From Frankia sp. AgB32 (GTDB lineage Bacteria > Actinomycetota > Actinomycetes > Frankiales > Frankiaceae): a stretch of DNA of 64,000 bases. The stretch spans positions 1 to 64,000 of the forward strand of contig NZ_JALKFX010000026.1 of the NCBI RefSeq assembly GCF_023243045.1. The letters run 5' to 3'. The position numbers were made by a program, and so were the translations under genes. The first letter of the stretch is position 1, and the number at the start of each line of letters is the position of its first letter. This document shows, in pieces, positions 17,495-26,059 of the stretch. The notes under the pieces were generated by a model. It searched no databases. It was not told where the DNA came from and saw only the letters and a list, made by a program, of their open reading frames with translations.

Positions 17495-17716
17495 ACTTCG
17501 CCGCCATCCCAGGACCGACTCCGCCGAGTCCGCGGCGAGCCCTCTGGACGCTCCCACACGGGTGTCGAAGACCAGGACAAGACCAGTACAGCACCGCCTA
17601 CCTGTCGGATGTCACGCACGGAAAGATATCCCTTACACCCGGCAGGCACTGGAGCGCATCGCGCGAGCGCTATTCGCCGGCGCGTCACGAGCCTGCCCTG
17701 TTCGAAGGGAGTTCTG

Positions 17717-17884
17717 ATGACCATCTCCACCGCGTCGCCGCTATCGGCGGTTACTCCACCTCCGGCGGCCACGATCGATGAGTTCGATCTGGACATACGG
17801 ATCGTCGAGCGCGGCCCGGTCGCGGCCGCGCTGTTGGGTGACACCGACGACGGCTGCGACACCGTCCGCGGCAGCAACTGCTGA
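17717..17884 (+). CDS. FxLD-family lanthipeptide precursor
   Basis: A 55-aa peptide with the FxLD motif of class I lanthipeptide leaders: FDLDIRIVE at residues 23-31. The core end is TDDGCDTVRGSNC, with Thr43, Cys47, Thr49, Ser53 and the C-terminal Cys55. LanB would dehydrate Thr/Ser and LanC add the Cys thiols, allowing at most two thioether rings. The Asp pair before Cys47 is the likely methyltransferase target. The ATG at 17717 has GAAGGGAG 5 bases upstream; an open extension to 17609 lacks leader features. Compared with the usual FxLD core (TDDGC followed by several Thr/Ser/Cys) this one is short and Cys-poor. LanB, LanC and the FxLD methyltransferase follow on the same strand. Confidence 0.88.
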   Translation: MTISTASPLSAVTPPPAATIDEFDLDIRIVERGPVAAALLGDTDDGCDTVRGSNC

Positions 17885-17891
17885 CCGGCAT

Positions 17892-17928
17892 CGCGGCCCG
17901 TCCCGGCATCGCGCTGGGACAGGCCGCG
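17892..17928 (+). terminator. Attenuator-like hairpin between precursor and LanB genes
   Basis: CGCGGCC (17892-17898) pairs with GGCCGCG (17922-17928), and inside it TCCC pairs with GGGA, separated by a 2x2 internal loop; the apical loop is 11 nt. It starts 8 bases after the precursor stop codon and lacks a T-tract. Partial terminators at this position are common in lanthipeptide operons and let the peptide be made in excess over its enzymes; that use here is inference. Confidence 0.5.
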
Positions 17929-17974
17929 GCGTCCTCACTCCTGTCGATTTCGAGGTGAAGGCGGTGACGATCCG

Positions 17975-20900
17975 GTGCGTGGGCACCCCGGCTACCGGCC
18001 GGTCGACGGCGCGCTGCTGCGCGCCAGCGTGGCCGTCGAAACCGGCGCCGTCCCAGGCTGGCCGGACAGCGGGAACGGCGCCGACGCAGATGCGTGGCAG
18101 AGCTGGATCAGCCAGGCCTGGGCGATCGATGAGATTGCCGCCGCGGTGACGGTGGCGAGCCCCGTGCTGGCCGACCGGGCCGCCGCCGCGCGGGCCGGCG
18201 CAGTCCTTGATCCGCAACGGCTACGGCGGATAGCGGTGTCGCTCGCCGGCTACGTCACCCGTCTGTACGGGCGGGCCACGCCTTTCGGCCTGTTCGCTGG
18301 CGTCGCGCCATTGCGGCTCGGCGCGCGCGCCCAGGGCCTGGCCTACGAGTGTGAGGGTGGGCATCGGGCTGTGGTGCGGGCCGACGCGGACTGGCTGGCG
18401 TCCGTGATCGCTCAGCTGGAGTGCAGTCCTGCTCTGCTGGATCGCCTCCCCGTCGTAGCCGACAACCTCGCCGAGGTGCGGGGCAGCCGGCTGGTCATGG
18501 CCCGGTCGGCGTCCGCGGACGAAGGGTCGGGGACAACGGCGAGGGCGACAGCGACAGCGTCGCTTCGGTATACGGCGCCGGTTCGGTTCGCGGTGGACGC
18601 CGCCCGCTCGCCGGTTGCCGTCCATGTGCTGGTCGACAAGCTTGCCGCCGAGTTCCCGCAGGCCGGAGAACCAGCAGCGCGAGAGCTGGTGACGAGCCTG
18701 GTCGCGACAGGAGCGCTGATCACCAGCCTGCGGCCGCCCCTTACCGCGGTCGACGGCCTTGACCATCTGCTCACCGCGCTGGCGGCGGTGAAGGCAGTGG
18801 AGGTGCCCCAGGCCGCGCAGGTCGTCCGCGAGTTGGCGGCAATCCGGGAGTCGATGGCCACCCAGCCTGGGTCGGCAACCGGCGACCCAGCAGCCAGGTT
18901 GGCCGCGCGGATGCGCACGCTGGCGAACTGCGAGGGCCCGTCGCCACTGGCGGTGGACCTGCGGCTTTCGACCGGCGTCTCGCTGCCGGCCGCCGTTGCG
19001 GCGGAGGCAGCATCGGCGGCGAGCGTGCTGGTGCGGCTCAGCGCCCACCCGGAGGGGCCGCCGACGCTGCGGGAGTATCACCAGCGGTTCCTGGCGCGTT
19101 TCGGGCCAGGGGCAGTCGTGCCCGTGGTCCAGCTCGTGTCCAGAACACGCGGTCTGGGGTATCCCCGTGACGATCGCGATCCACGAGGCCGGCAGCGGAT
19201 GCCGGTCGGCCGCCGAGACGAGGTGCTGCTGGCGCTGGCTCAGCAGGCCGCGCTGGACGGCGTCGACGAAGTCCTGCTGGACGAGGACACGATCGGCCGA
19301 CTCACGTCCGCCCCGGCCACCGACCGTGGGGTCGGGCTTCCGCGCAGCGCGCCGCATCTGGACGTGTGTGTCGAGGTCCTCGCGGCCTCGGCGGCAGCGC
19401 TGGACGCCAGGGACTTCCGGCTGTCGGTGACGGGGATCGGCCAGTCGGCGATCGCGACCAGCGGCCGGTTCCTCTCCGTGCTGCCACGCGCCGACCAAGA
19501 ACGGCTCGTCGAGTCGTATGCGGCGCTGCCGGTCGCGGTGGACGGCGCGTTCGCGGCGCAGGTGTCGTTTCCGCCGCGCCGCACGCGGGCGCGCAACGTC
19601 CTCGCCGTCGCGCCGGTACTGCCCGCGGTTATCAGCCTCGGCGAACACCGGACTCCCGGCGCAGGCGACCTCGACCTGCCCGATCTGGCGGTCACCGCGG
19701 ATCTGGACCGGATGTACGTGGTGTCGCTGTCGCGGCGGCGGGTGGTCGAGCCGACGCTGGTGTGCGCCGCCGCGCGGCACGTCGTGCCGCCGATGGCTCG
19801 GCTGCTGGTCGACGTCGCCCGCGCCACCTCGGCGCCGGTGGGGCTGTTCGACTGGGGCGCCGCGGCGGGACTGCCTTCCCAGCCCAGGCTGCGCTATGGC
19901 CGCTCGATCGTCGCGCCGGCGCGCTGGCGCGTTCCGCGCGGCGCGTTTCCCGGCGCGGACGCGCCGCTGTCGACCTGGCTGGCGGCAGTGGGCCGGCTAC
20001 GGGAGCGGCTGCGGCTACCCGAACGGATCGCCGTCGGTGTCGCCGACCGGCAGCTTCGGCTGCGGCTGGACGACCCGATGCACGTCGACCTGCTCCGCGA
20101 CCATCTCCGCCGCTCCGCGCCGAAAGCGCTCCTGGCGGAGTCGATGGTGACGCTGACCGAGGCGCCGTCCGAGGATGACCTCGGCTGGTGCGCGGGCCGC
20201 GCTAATGAGGTCCTGATCCCGGTAGCAAGCACCGCGACACCTGCACCCGCTCCCCCAGTCCTGGCCTGGCCCGGGACACTGCCGCTGCTTGACCCGGGCG
20301 ACGACGTCCTGCCCGGCGCGGGAACGCTGTACGCGAAGGTGTACGGCGACCCGGACGGATTCACCAGCATCCTGATCGACCACCTCCCGGCGCTGCTGGC
20401 GGACTGGGACACCGCGCCCTGCTGGTGGTTCGTCCGCTACCGCGACCCGGTACCGCACCTGCGCATGAGGCTGCGCGCCGCCGACTATGGACGCGCCGCC
20501 GCCCACGCCGGCGCGTGGGTCACCGGACTGCGCCGCGACGGCCTCGCCGACACCCTCACCCTGGACACCTACCGGCCGGAGCCGGCGCGCTACGGCCGGG
20601 GAGCTGCCCTGGCCGCCGCCGAGGAGCTCTTCGCCACCGACTCGGCCGCCGCACTCGCCGAGCTGACCGCCGTCGCCACAGTGAAAGGCATTGATCAGCA
20701 GGCGCTGACCGCGGCAAGCCTGGTCGACCTCACCATCACCGTCCTGGGCAGCCGGGCCGCCGGACTGGCCTGGCTGGTCGAACACCGCGGCGACACCGGG
20801 GCCGTCCCGGTGGACCGCGAGAGCCGGCTTCAGGCACTCCGCCTCGCAGCCACCTATGCGGAGATCAAGCCCCCCGCTGACTCCATGCCGCTCGCGGCCG

Positions 20901-21127
20901 CGTCCACAGCGGTCGCGTCGGCCTGGCGCGCGCGCCGCGACGCGGCCGGCGCCTATGCCCGGCTTCTCCGTGACGGGCAGGCCGGCCCGACTCCGGACGC
21001 AGTGCTGGGATCGCTTCTCCACCTGCACCACAACCGGGTTCACGGTCCCGGCCCAGCGGAAGAGGACCGCACACATCGCCTCGCCCGCGCGATCGCCCTC
21101 GCCCACGCCGCCGGAGCACAGCGATGA
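17975..21127 (+). CDS. Class I lanthipeptide dehydratase LanB
   Basis: A 1050-aa full-length LanB. By family knowledge it glutamylates Ser/Thr of the precursor using Glu-tRNA and eliminates glutamate to give Dha/Dhb. The N-terminal glutamylation domain includes YVTRLYGRATPFGLFAGVAP (the conserved R-x-TPFGLF motif near residue 100) and a later YGRSIVAPARWRV. The C-terminal elimination domain (SpaB_C) begins near residue 785 with TLYAKVYGDP and contains WWFVRYRDPVPHLRMRLRA. The GTG at 17975 is the only in-frame start upstream of YRPVDGALLRASV; its binding site is weak (GAGGTGAAGG, 13 bases away). The stop overlaps the LanC start by ATGA. Confidence 0.94.
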   Translation: MRGHPGYRPVDGALLRASVAVETGAVPGWPDSGNGADADAWQSWISQAWAIDEIAAAVTVASPVLADRAAAARAGAVLDPQRLRRIAVSLAGYVTRLYGRATPFGLFAGVAPLRLGARAQGLAYECEGGHRAVVRADADWLASVIAQLECSPALLDRLPVVADNLAEVRGSRLVMARSASADEGSGTTARATATASLRYTAPVRFAVDAARSPVAVHVLVDKLAAEFPQAGEPAARELVTSLVATGALITSLRPPLTAVDGLDHLLTALAAVKAVEVPQAAQVVRELAAIRESMATQPGSATGDPAARLAARMRTLANCEGPSPLAVDLRLSTGVSLPAAVAAEAASAASVLVRLSAHPEGPPTLREYHQRFLARFGPGAVVPVVQLVSRTRGLGYPRDDRDPRGRQRMPVGRRDEVLLALAQQAALDGVDEVLLDEDTIGRLTSAPATDRGVGLPRSAPHLDVCVEVLAASAAALDARDFRLSVTGIGQSAIATSGRFLSVLPRADQERLVESYAALPVAVDGAFAAQVSFPPRRTRARNVLAVAPVLPAVISLGEHRTPGAGDLDLPDLAVTADLDRMYVVSLSRRRVVEPTLVCAAARHVVPPMARLLVDVARATSAPVGLFDWGAAAGLPSQPRLRYGRSIVAPARWRVPRGAFPGADAPLSTWLAAVGRLRERLRLPERIAVGVADRQLRLRLDDPMHVDLLRDHLRRSAPKALLAESMVTLTEAPSEDDLGWCAGRANEVLIPVASTATPAPAPPVLAWPGTLPLLDPGDDVLPGAGTLYAKVYGDPDGFTSILIDHLPALLADWDTAPCWWFVRYRDPVPHLRMRLRAADYGRAAAHAGAWVTGLRRDGLADTLTLDTYRPEPARYGRGAALAAAEELFATDSAAALAELTAVATVKGIDQQALTAASLVDLTITVLGSRAAGLAWLVEHRGDTGAVPVDRESRLQALRLAATYAEIKPPADSMPLAAASTAVASAWRARRDAAGAYARLLRDGQAGPTPDAVLGSLLHLHHNRVHGPGPAEEDRTHRLARAIALAHAAGAQR

Positions 21128-22422
21128 CGCTGCCAACCACCGCCCACAGCGGGCCGTGCCTCGGCGTCGGCGACGTTGACCGCGCGCGTGCGCTCGCCGC
21201 CAGCATCGCCGTCGACCTCGCCGACCCGCCGCCCTCTGCCACCGACGAGGACTGCGCCCCGGCAAGTGCCCGGTGGCACCACCAGTCCCTGTCGAAGGGT
21301 GCGCCCGGCATCGCGCTTCTCCACGCGCTGCGCCCGTCCACCGCCCGGCGCGAGGAGTCCGTCCACCGGTGGCTGCGCCACGCGACCGCTGGCGGCCTCA
21401 GCATCGGCCACGGCGCCGGGCTGTGGTTCGGCGCTCCGGCCATCGCCTTCGCCGTCACCATCGCTTCGCCGCAGCGATACCCGGATGCGCGCGCAACGCT
21501 GGATCGAACCGTCGCCGCTCTCACCCGGGCACGCCTGGACGCCGCCTGGGCACGCATGCTCGCGGCTGCGCGGCCTCCGCTCAGCGAGTTCGACGTTGTC
21601 CGCGGCCTGACCGGACTCGGCGCTTACCTGCTGCGCGCTGCCCCGGACAGGCCGCTGCTCCGCGACGTCCTGCGTTACCTGGTCGCGCTCACCCGGCCAC
21701 TGCCCGCGCACGACGCCGCCAGCCCCGACGCCCCCGGCTGGTGGGCCGCCGATCCGCCTCCCGGCAACCCGGCCGATCTCGGCGGCCACGCGAATCTCGG
21801 GATGGCCCACGGCATCGCCGGCCCGCTCGCGCTCCTCGCGCTCGCGCTGCGCGCCGGTATCGACGTTCCCGGGCAGGTCGACGCGATCGACCGGATCAGC
21901 GACTGGCTCGACACCTGGCGCCAGCCCGCGCCCGCCGGGCCGTGGTGGCCCGAGCGCATCACCGTCGCGGACCTACGGTCCGGCCAACCTACCCAGCCCG
22001 GACCGGCCAGACCCTCTTGGTGCTACGGCACCCCCGGACTTGCCCGCGCCCAGCAACTCGCGGCGATCGTCCGCGGCGACCGCAATTGGCAGGCCGCCGC
22101 GGAACACGCCCTCACCGCCTGCCTCACCGACCCGCACCAACTCACTCGGCTCACCGACCTGAGCGTCTGCCATGGCTGGGCGGGCGTGGCCCTCACCGCC
22201 TGGTTCGTCGCCGCTGATGCCACCACGTCCGGCCCCGCTGCGACGCTGCCTGGCCTCACCCGCGCGTTTCTCGACCACGCGGTCAACCCCGACCCGCCGT
22301 CCGGACGGCCGGCACGGGGACTCATCAACGGCCTGGCCGGAGCCGCCCTCGTCGCCGAACTCCTCGCCGCGCCGACCACGACCGGACCCCCGCCCTGGCC
22401 CTCCTGCCTGCTCCTCAACTGA
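21124..22422 (+). CDS. Lanthipeptide cyclase LanC
   Basis: A 432-aa zinc enzyme that adds Cys thiols to dehydrated residues to form (methyl)lanthionine rings. Zinc ligands are visible: Cys300 in WCYGTPG, and Cys349-His350 in SVCHGWAG. A further conserved His is in GMAHGIAGP near residue 235. Length is normal. The start overlaps the LanB stop by four bases (21124-21127), so both enzymes are translated together. The C-terminus ends in a short Pro-rich tail. Confidence 0.93.
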   Translation: MTLPTTAHSGPCLGVGDVDRARALAASIAVDLADPPPSATDEDCAPASARWHHQSLSKGAPGIALLHALRPSTARREESVHRWLRHATAGGLSIGHGAGLWFGAPAIAFAVTIASPQRYPDARATLDRTVAALTRARLDAAWARMLAAARPPLSEFDVVRGLTGLGAYLLRAAPDRPLLRDVLRYLVALTRPLPAHDAASPDAPGWWAADPPPGNPADLGGHANLGMAHGIAGPLALLALALRAGIDVPGQVDAIDRISDWLDTWRQPAPAGPWWPERITVADLRSGQPTQPGPARPSWCYGTPGLARAQQLAAIVRGDRNWQAAAEHALTACLTDPHQLTRLTDLSVCHGWAGVALTAWFVAADATTSGPAATLPGLTRAFLDHAVNPDPPSGRPARGLINGLAGAALVAELLAAPTTTGPPPWPSCLLLN

Positions 22423-22447
22423 CCCAACCGACGACAGGACACCCGAC

Positions 22448-24523
22448 ATGACCATGTCCCTGGCCAGCGAAGGCTGGTGCCAGCTCAACCTCGCATGCGC
22501 CGACTGGCGCGCAGCCGAACGGATGGCCACGGCGCATCTGCGCCCGCTGCTCGTCGACGCCGGCCACGCCGGCGCCGTCGAGGCCTGGTGGTTCGTCCGC
22601 AAGGGTGACACCTGGCGGGTACGGATTCGACCCGCCCACGAGCAGGTGATCGACCAGATGGCCAGCACCCTCCTGCGTGAGGAGGCGATCGGCTCGTGGA
22701 CGCAGGTCCGCTACGAGCCGGAGACCCAGGCCTTCGGCGGCCCAGCCGGCATGGAGATCGCCCACGAGCTGTTCAGCGTCGACAGCCGACGCCTGCTCGA
22801 ACACCTTGCCCAGGCCGGCCCGCACCTGCGCCGCGAACTGCCCGTCGTGCTTGCCGCCCGATTCCTGCGCGCTGCCGGCCTCGACACCTACGAGCAGGGC
22901 GACTGCTGGCACCAGCTCGCCACCCACCGCACGCCGGTGACGCCGCCGGCGGCACCGGAACCACGAGCCCTCCTCGCCGTCCACACATTGATCACCGCCA
23001 GCGCCGACGCCCCGCAGAGTCCCCTGCACGCGGACCCGGCCTGGGTCGACGCCTTCGAACACGCCGGCCGAAACCTGGCCGCGCTCGCCGCGGCCGGAAC
23101 CCTGACCCGCGGCCTGCGCGGCGTCCTCGTCCATCACCTGCTGTTCCTGTTCAACCGGCATGGCGTCGGCGCCACCGACCTGTACGCACTCGCCACCGCC
23201 GCCAGCACGGCCATCTTCGGGTTGCCGGACACCAGCCCCACTACAGGGACCCCCGTCAGCAAGCCCACGTCCCAGGCCAACAACTCAGCCTCGAATGACC
23301 ACCACGACCCGGACGACGCCGCCGCCGACCGGGAGCAGCGGGCCGCGCAGCTGCGTGACGCCCTCACCGACTACATCGCCGGCTGGGGAACGTTCCGCAC
23401 ACCTCAGATCGAAGCCGCCTTCCGCACGGTGCCGCGCCACCGGTTCCTCCCCGGCATCGACCTCGACACCGCCTACGGCCGCAACCCGATCGTGACCCGA
23501 CGCGCCGCCGACGGCACCTCCCTGTCGTCCGCGTCCAGTCCGACGCTCGTCGCCACGATGCTCGAACAACTCGCCCCGCAGCCCGGCCACGCCGTGCTGG
23601 AGATCGGCACCGCGACCGGCATCAACGCCGCGCTCCTCGCCGAACTCGTCGGCCAGGCCGGCGACGTCGTCAGCATCGAACTCGACGACGACCTCGCCGC
23701 CAGCGCAGCCGACCACCTGCGGGATACCGGCTACCGAGTACACGTCGTCTGTGGCGACGGCGCCCTCGGACACGCGCAGTGCGCCCCCTACGACCGGCTG
23801 ATCGTCACCGCCGAGGCCACCGACCTGGCCCCTGCCTGGTGGGACCAACTGCGCGTCGGCGGCCGAGCCGTCGTCCCCCTGCGCCTGCACGGCAGCGGCC
23901 TCACCCGCGCCCTCGCATTCGACCACGACGCGCCCGGCCGGATGACCAGCACCTCAGCGGTCGTCTGCGGCTTCGTCCCGATGCGCGGCAGTGCTGAGAG
24001 CACCGCCGGGCACGTCCGCCTCGCCGACGACGTCATCCTTAAGATCGACATAGCCGAGTCGTCCGACCACGCCGCGCTCGCGGCAGCGCTGCATCACCCC
24101 TCGCAGCCACGGTGGACCGGGATCCGCGTCCGCCACGACGAACCCGCCGAGCACCTCGACCTGTGGCTCGCCACGACCACCGACCGCCAGTTCGGCCGTC
24201 TGTCCGTCAGCACCGCCGCCCGCACCAGCGGCATCGCCGACCCCGCGCTGCGTTGGGGCGGCGCCGCACTCCACGACGAGGCCGCCCTCGTCTACCTCAC
24301 CGCCCGCGAACCCACCGACGACGCCCTGGAACTCGGCATCACCGCCCACGGACCGGACAGCGACAAGCTCGCCGCCCACCTCGCCGATCTCCTCGACACC
24401 TGGGCCCAGCACCGCCCCGCCCAGCCCACGATCACCGCGCACCACGCTGCCGACCCGGCACCGGTCACCAGCAGCGGCACACACCTCCGGCGCCCCCACA
24501 CACTGTTCACGATCAACTGGTGA
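22448..24523 (+). CDS. FxLD-system methyltransferase fused to SpaB_C-like domain
   Basis: A 691-aa two-part protein. Residues 1 to about 265 resemble the thiopeptide-type SpaB_C domain (WCQLNLACADWRAAERMATA, AWWFVRKGDTWRVRIR). After a polar linker, residues about 310-690 form a protein-isoaspartyl-O-methyltransferase-like enzyme. Its SAM motif is VLEIGTATGINAALLAEL near 385, preceded by the PCMT signature VPRHRFLPGIDL, with a long C-terminal extension typical of FxLD methyltransferases. Related LanS enzymes methylate a core Asp, leading to isoaspartate or succinimide. The ATG at 22448 has an AGGA about 9 bases upstream; the open frame continues upstream only through LanC in another frame. The 3' end overlaps the next gene by GTGA. 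Confidence 0.92.
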   Translation: MTMSLASEGWCQLNLACADWRAAERMATAHLRPLLVDAGHAGAVEAWWFVRKGDTWRVRIRPAHEQVIDQMASTLLREEAIGSWTQVRYEPETQAFGGPAGMEIAHELFSVDSRRLLEHLAQAGPHLRRELPVVLAARFLRAAGLDTYEQGDCWHQLATHRTPVTPPAAPEPRALLAVHTLITASADAPQSPLHADPAWVDAFEHAGRNLAALAAAGTLTRGLRGVLVHHLLFLFNRHGVGATDLYALATAASTAIFGLPDTSPTTGTPVSKPTSQANNSASNDHHDPDDAAADREQRAAQLRDALTDYIAGWGTFRTPQIEAAFRTVPRHRFLPGIDLDTAYGRNPIVTRRAADGTSLSSASSPTLVATMLEQLAPQPGHAVLEIGTATGINAALLAELVGQAGDVVSIELDDDLAASAADHLRDTGYRVHVVCGDGALGHAQCAPYDRLIVTAEATDLAPAWWDQLRVGGRAVVPLRLHGSGLTRALAFDHDAPGRMTSTSAVVCGFVPMRGSAESTAGHVRLADDVILKIDIAESSDHAALAAALHHPSQPRWTGIRVRHDEPAEHLDLWLATTTDRQFGRLSVSTAARTSGIADPALRWGGAALHDEAALVYLTAREPTDDALELGITAHGPDSDKLAAHLADLLDTWAQHRPAQPTITAHHAADPAPVTSSGTHLRRPHTLFTINW

Positions 24524-25746
24524 GCGCCGTGACCACCACCTGGCCCACTACCAGAACCGGCAGCACCGGCGGATCTTCCCGCCCCCAGGCCCGGCTCCGC
24601 GAACACGGCCCCACTCGCCTGATGAACGGCGGCGACCGAGATGCCATCCTCCGGACCCTCCCGCAGCGGTTTCCGCTACTGCCCAGACCGAAGCCAACCT
24701 GCGGCAGCCTCGCCGACCGCCTCGACCGGCTGCGCCACAAAGCGACTCTCGCACGCGAACACGACGACGCCGCGCTCCTTCACGCGGCCGAGGCCCTCAA
24801 CCTCGCCGCTCTCATCGCGAGTGACTGCGACATGCCCCGCCTCGCCCGTGATCTCTGCTGGCGCCAGATCTACCAGTTCGCCACCGGACCCGGCCCCTAC
24901 GACCACCGCACCGCGAAACTCGCCCTCCAGCCCCTGATCAACCTCGCCCGCCTCCACGCCCGCGACAGCGACGGCACCACCGCCTACCGCCTCCACGAAG
25001 AGATTCTCCACGCGGCCCGCGAACGTGGCGACCTCCTCATCGACGGTCACACCGTCCGGTTCGACACCCTCATCGCCGACGGCGAGGAGCAGACCTCCAT
25101 CGTGCAGTGGCTGTGGACCGTCCTGCTCTCCAGCGGCCTGCGCGCGCTCTGCCAGACCGGTCGCTGGGCCGACGCCCACCACCACGCCCAACGCCACCAC
25201 GGCATCGGCCAGCGTCTCCTCGACGGCCGCCAGATCGCCATCCTCGATCACGCCACTGCCGGCCGATCAGCGGAAGCGGCCGGGATGCTCGACGAGAGCG
25301 ACACCCCCACCGACTGGGAACGTGCCGTCGCCGCATACCTACGAGTCGTCACCCGCACCCTGGCCGGCGACGCCAACAACGACGACATCGCCGCCATGAC
25401 CAACAGCGTGATCGCCCTCAACCCCGACCCCGGCCGCGCAACCTTCCACCTCCGCCTGGTCGCAGCAGCCGCCGGCATCGCCCGCGACAGCCACCAGACC
25501 GCGTGCGTAACCAGCTTCGCCAAGGAGCACCTCCTCGGGCAGGCCAGCCACGATGCCTACCTCGCCCGGGAGCTCCTCACCGCCCTGCCCTGCCCAGCCC
25601 TCAGCGACGCCTACCGGTCCCAGATGCACAACATCGTCCGCCAGGCCGGCCTCGGAACACCCCTGGCCACCGACGACCTGGACACGCTGATGAAAGCAGC
25701 ACGCCGAAGCGAAACCGCCCTCGCCACCCAGCTACGACGCCCCTGA
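24520..25746 (+). CDS. Helical TPR-like protein of the lanthipeptide operon
   Basis: A 408-aa protein of unknown function. After an N-terminal polar stretch it is all-helical, with repeating Ala/Leu/Arg patterns that resemble tetratricopeptide repeats (for example LHAAEALNLAALIA and LRALCQTGRWADAHHHAQRH). No DNA-binding motif is visible. The GTG at 24520 overlaps the methyltransferase stop (GTGA), which fixes the start; ATG 24622 is an alternative. It is translationally coupled to the lanthipeptide genes and may help bind or escort the precursor, but this is inference. No ABC transporter or protease gene follows. Confidence 0.8.
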   Translation: MSAVTTTWPTTRTGSTGGSSRPQARLREHGPTRLMNGGDRDAILRTLPQRFPLLPRPKPTCGSLADRLDRLRHKATLAREHDDAALLHAAEALNLAALIASDCDMPRLARDLCWRQIYQFATGPGPYDHRTAKLALQPLINLARLHARDSDGTTAYRLHEEILHAARERGDLLIDGHTVRFDTLIADGEEQTSIVQWLWTVLLSSGLRALCQTGRWADAHHHAQRHHGIGQRLLDGRQIAILDHATAGRSAEAAGMLDESDTPTDWERAVAAYLRVVTRTLAGDANNDDIAAMTNSVIALNPDPGRATFHLRLVAAAAGIARDSHQTACVTSFAKEHLLGQASHDAYLARELLTALPCPALSDAYRSQMHNIVRQAGLGTPLATDDLDTLMKAARRSETALATQLRRP

Positions 25747-25899
25747 TGATCGCCTCACGATGGGTCCGCGGAACCATCTGGCGACGGCCGACTCCGGACC
25801 AGCGCCGGCGTGAGAGTCCGGCGCCGGCGAGGCGGAGTCCCAGTTGGCGTCGGGAGCCTGCTCGGGGCCGGGGTCGGGGTCGGCCGGGGCATTGGACAC
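25732..25899 (-). CDS. Possible small protein, 55 aa, end of T4SS/Tad operon
   Basis: A GTG at 25899 is preceded by GGGAGG with 6-base spacing, one of the best ribosome binding sites in the region. The frame then runs 55 codons to TAG at 25732-25734. The product is Asp/Pro-rich (SNAPADPDPGPEQAPDANWD) and ends with RWFRGPIVRRSS. It lies 160 bp after the VirB4-like gene and overlaps the 3' end of the convergent 408-aa gene by 15 bp. No family is recognised. The binding site is the main support; coding cannot be proved here. Confidence 0.4.
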   Translation of the reverse strand: MSNAPADPDPGPEQAPDANWDSASPAPDSHAGAGPESAVARWFRGPIVRRSSGAS

Positions 25900-26059
25900 G
25901 ATGATCCTCCCTGTGGCACCGCCGGTAATGATCCCACTGCACCCGGTTCACCGGGCGACAGCGGGTAAAGCGAGAACGCCACCCCCAACGCCACCCCGGG
26001 CGACGCATCGGCCGGTCCAGCCCGGGAAGGCGTATCGACCAATGACGCCAGCCGGTCCC

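Noticed and set aside
18221-19780. Minus-strand frame of about 519 codons
   Set aside because: Antisense to the LanB gene, which shows clear family motifs.
25794-25821. CCGGAC/GTCCGG inverted repeat between convergent operons as a terminator
   Set aside because: The arms are only 6 bp with a 16-nt spacer inside repetitive GCGCCGGCG sequence and overlap the possible small ORF, so it is not convincing.
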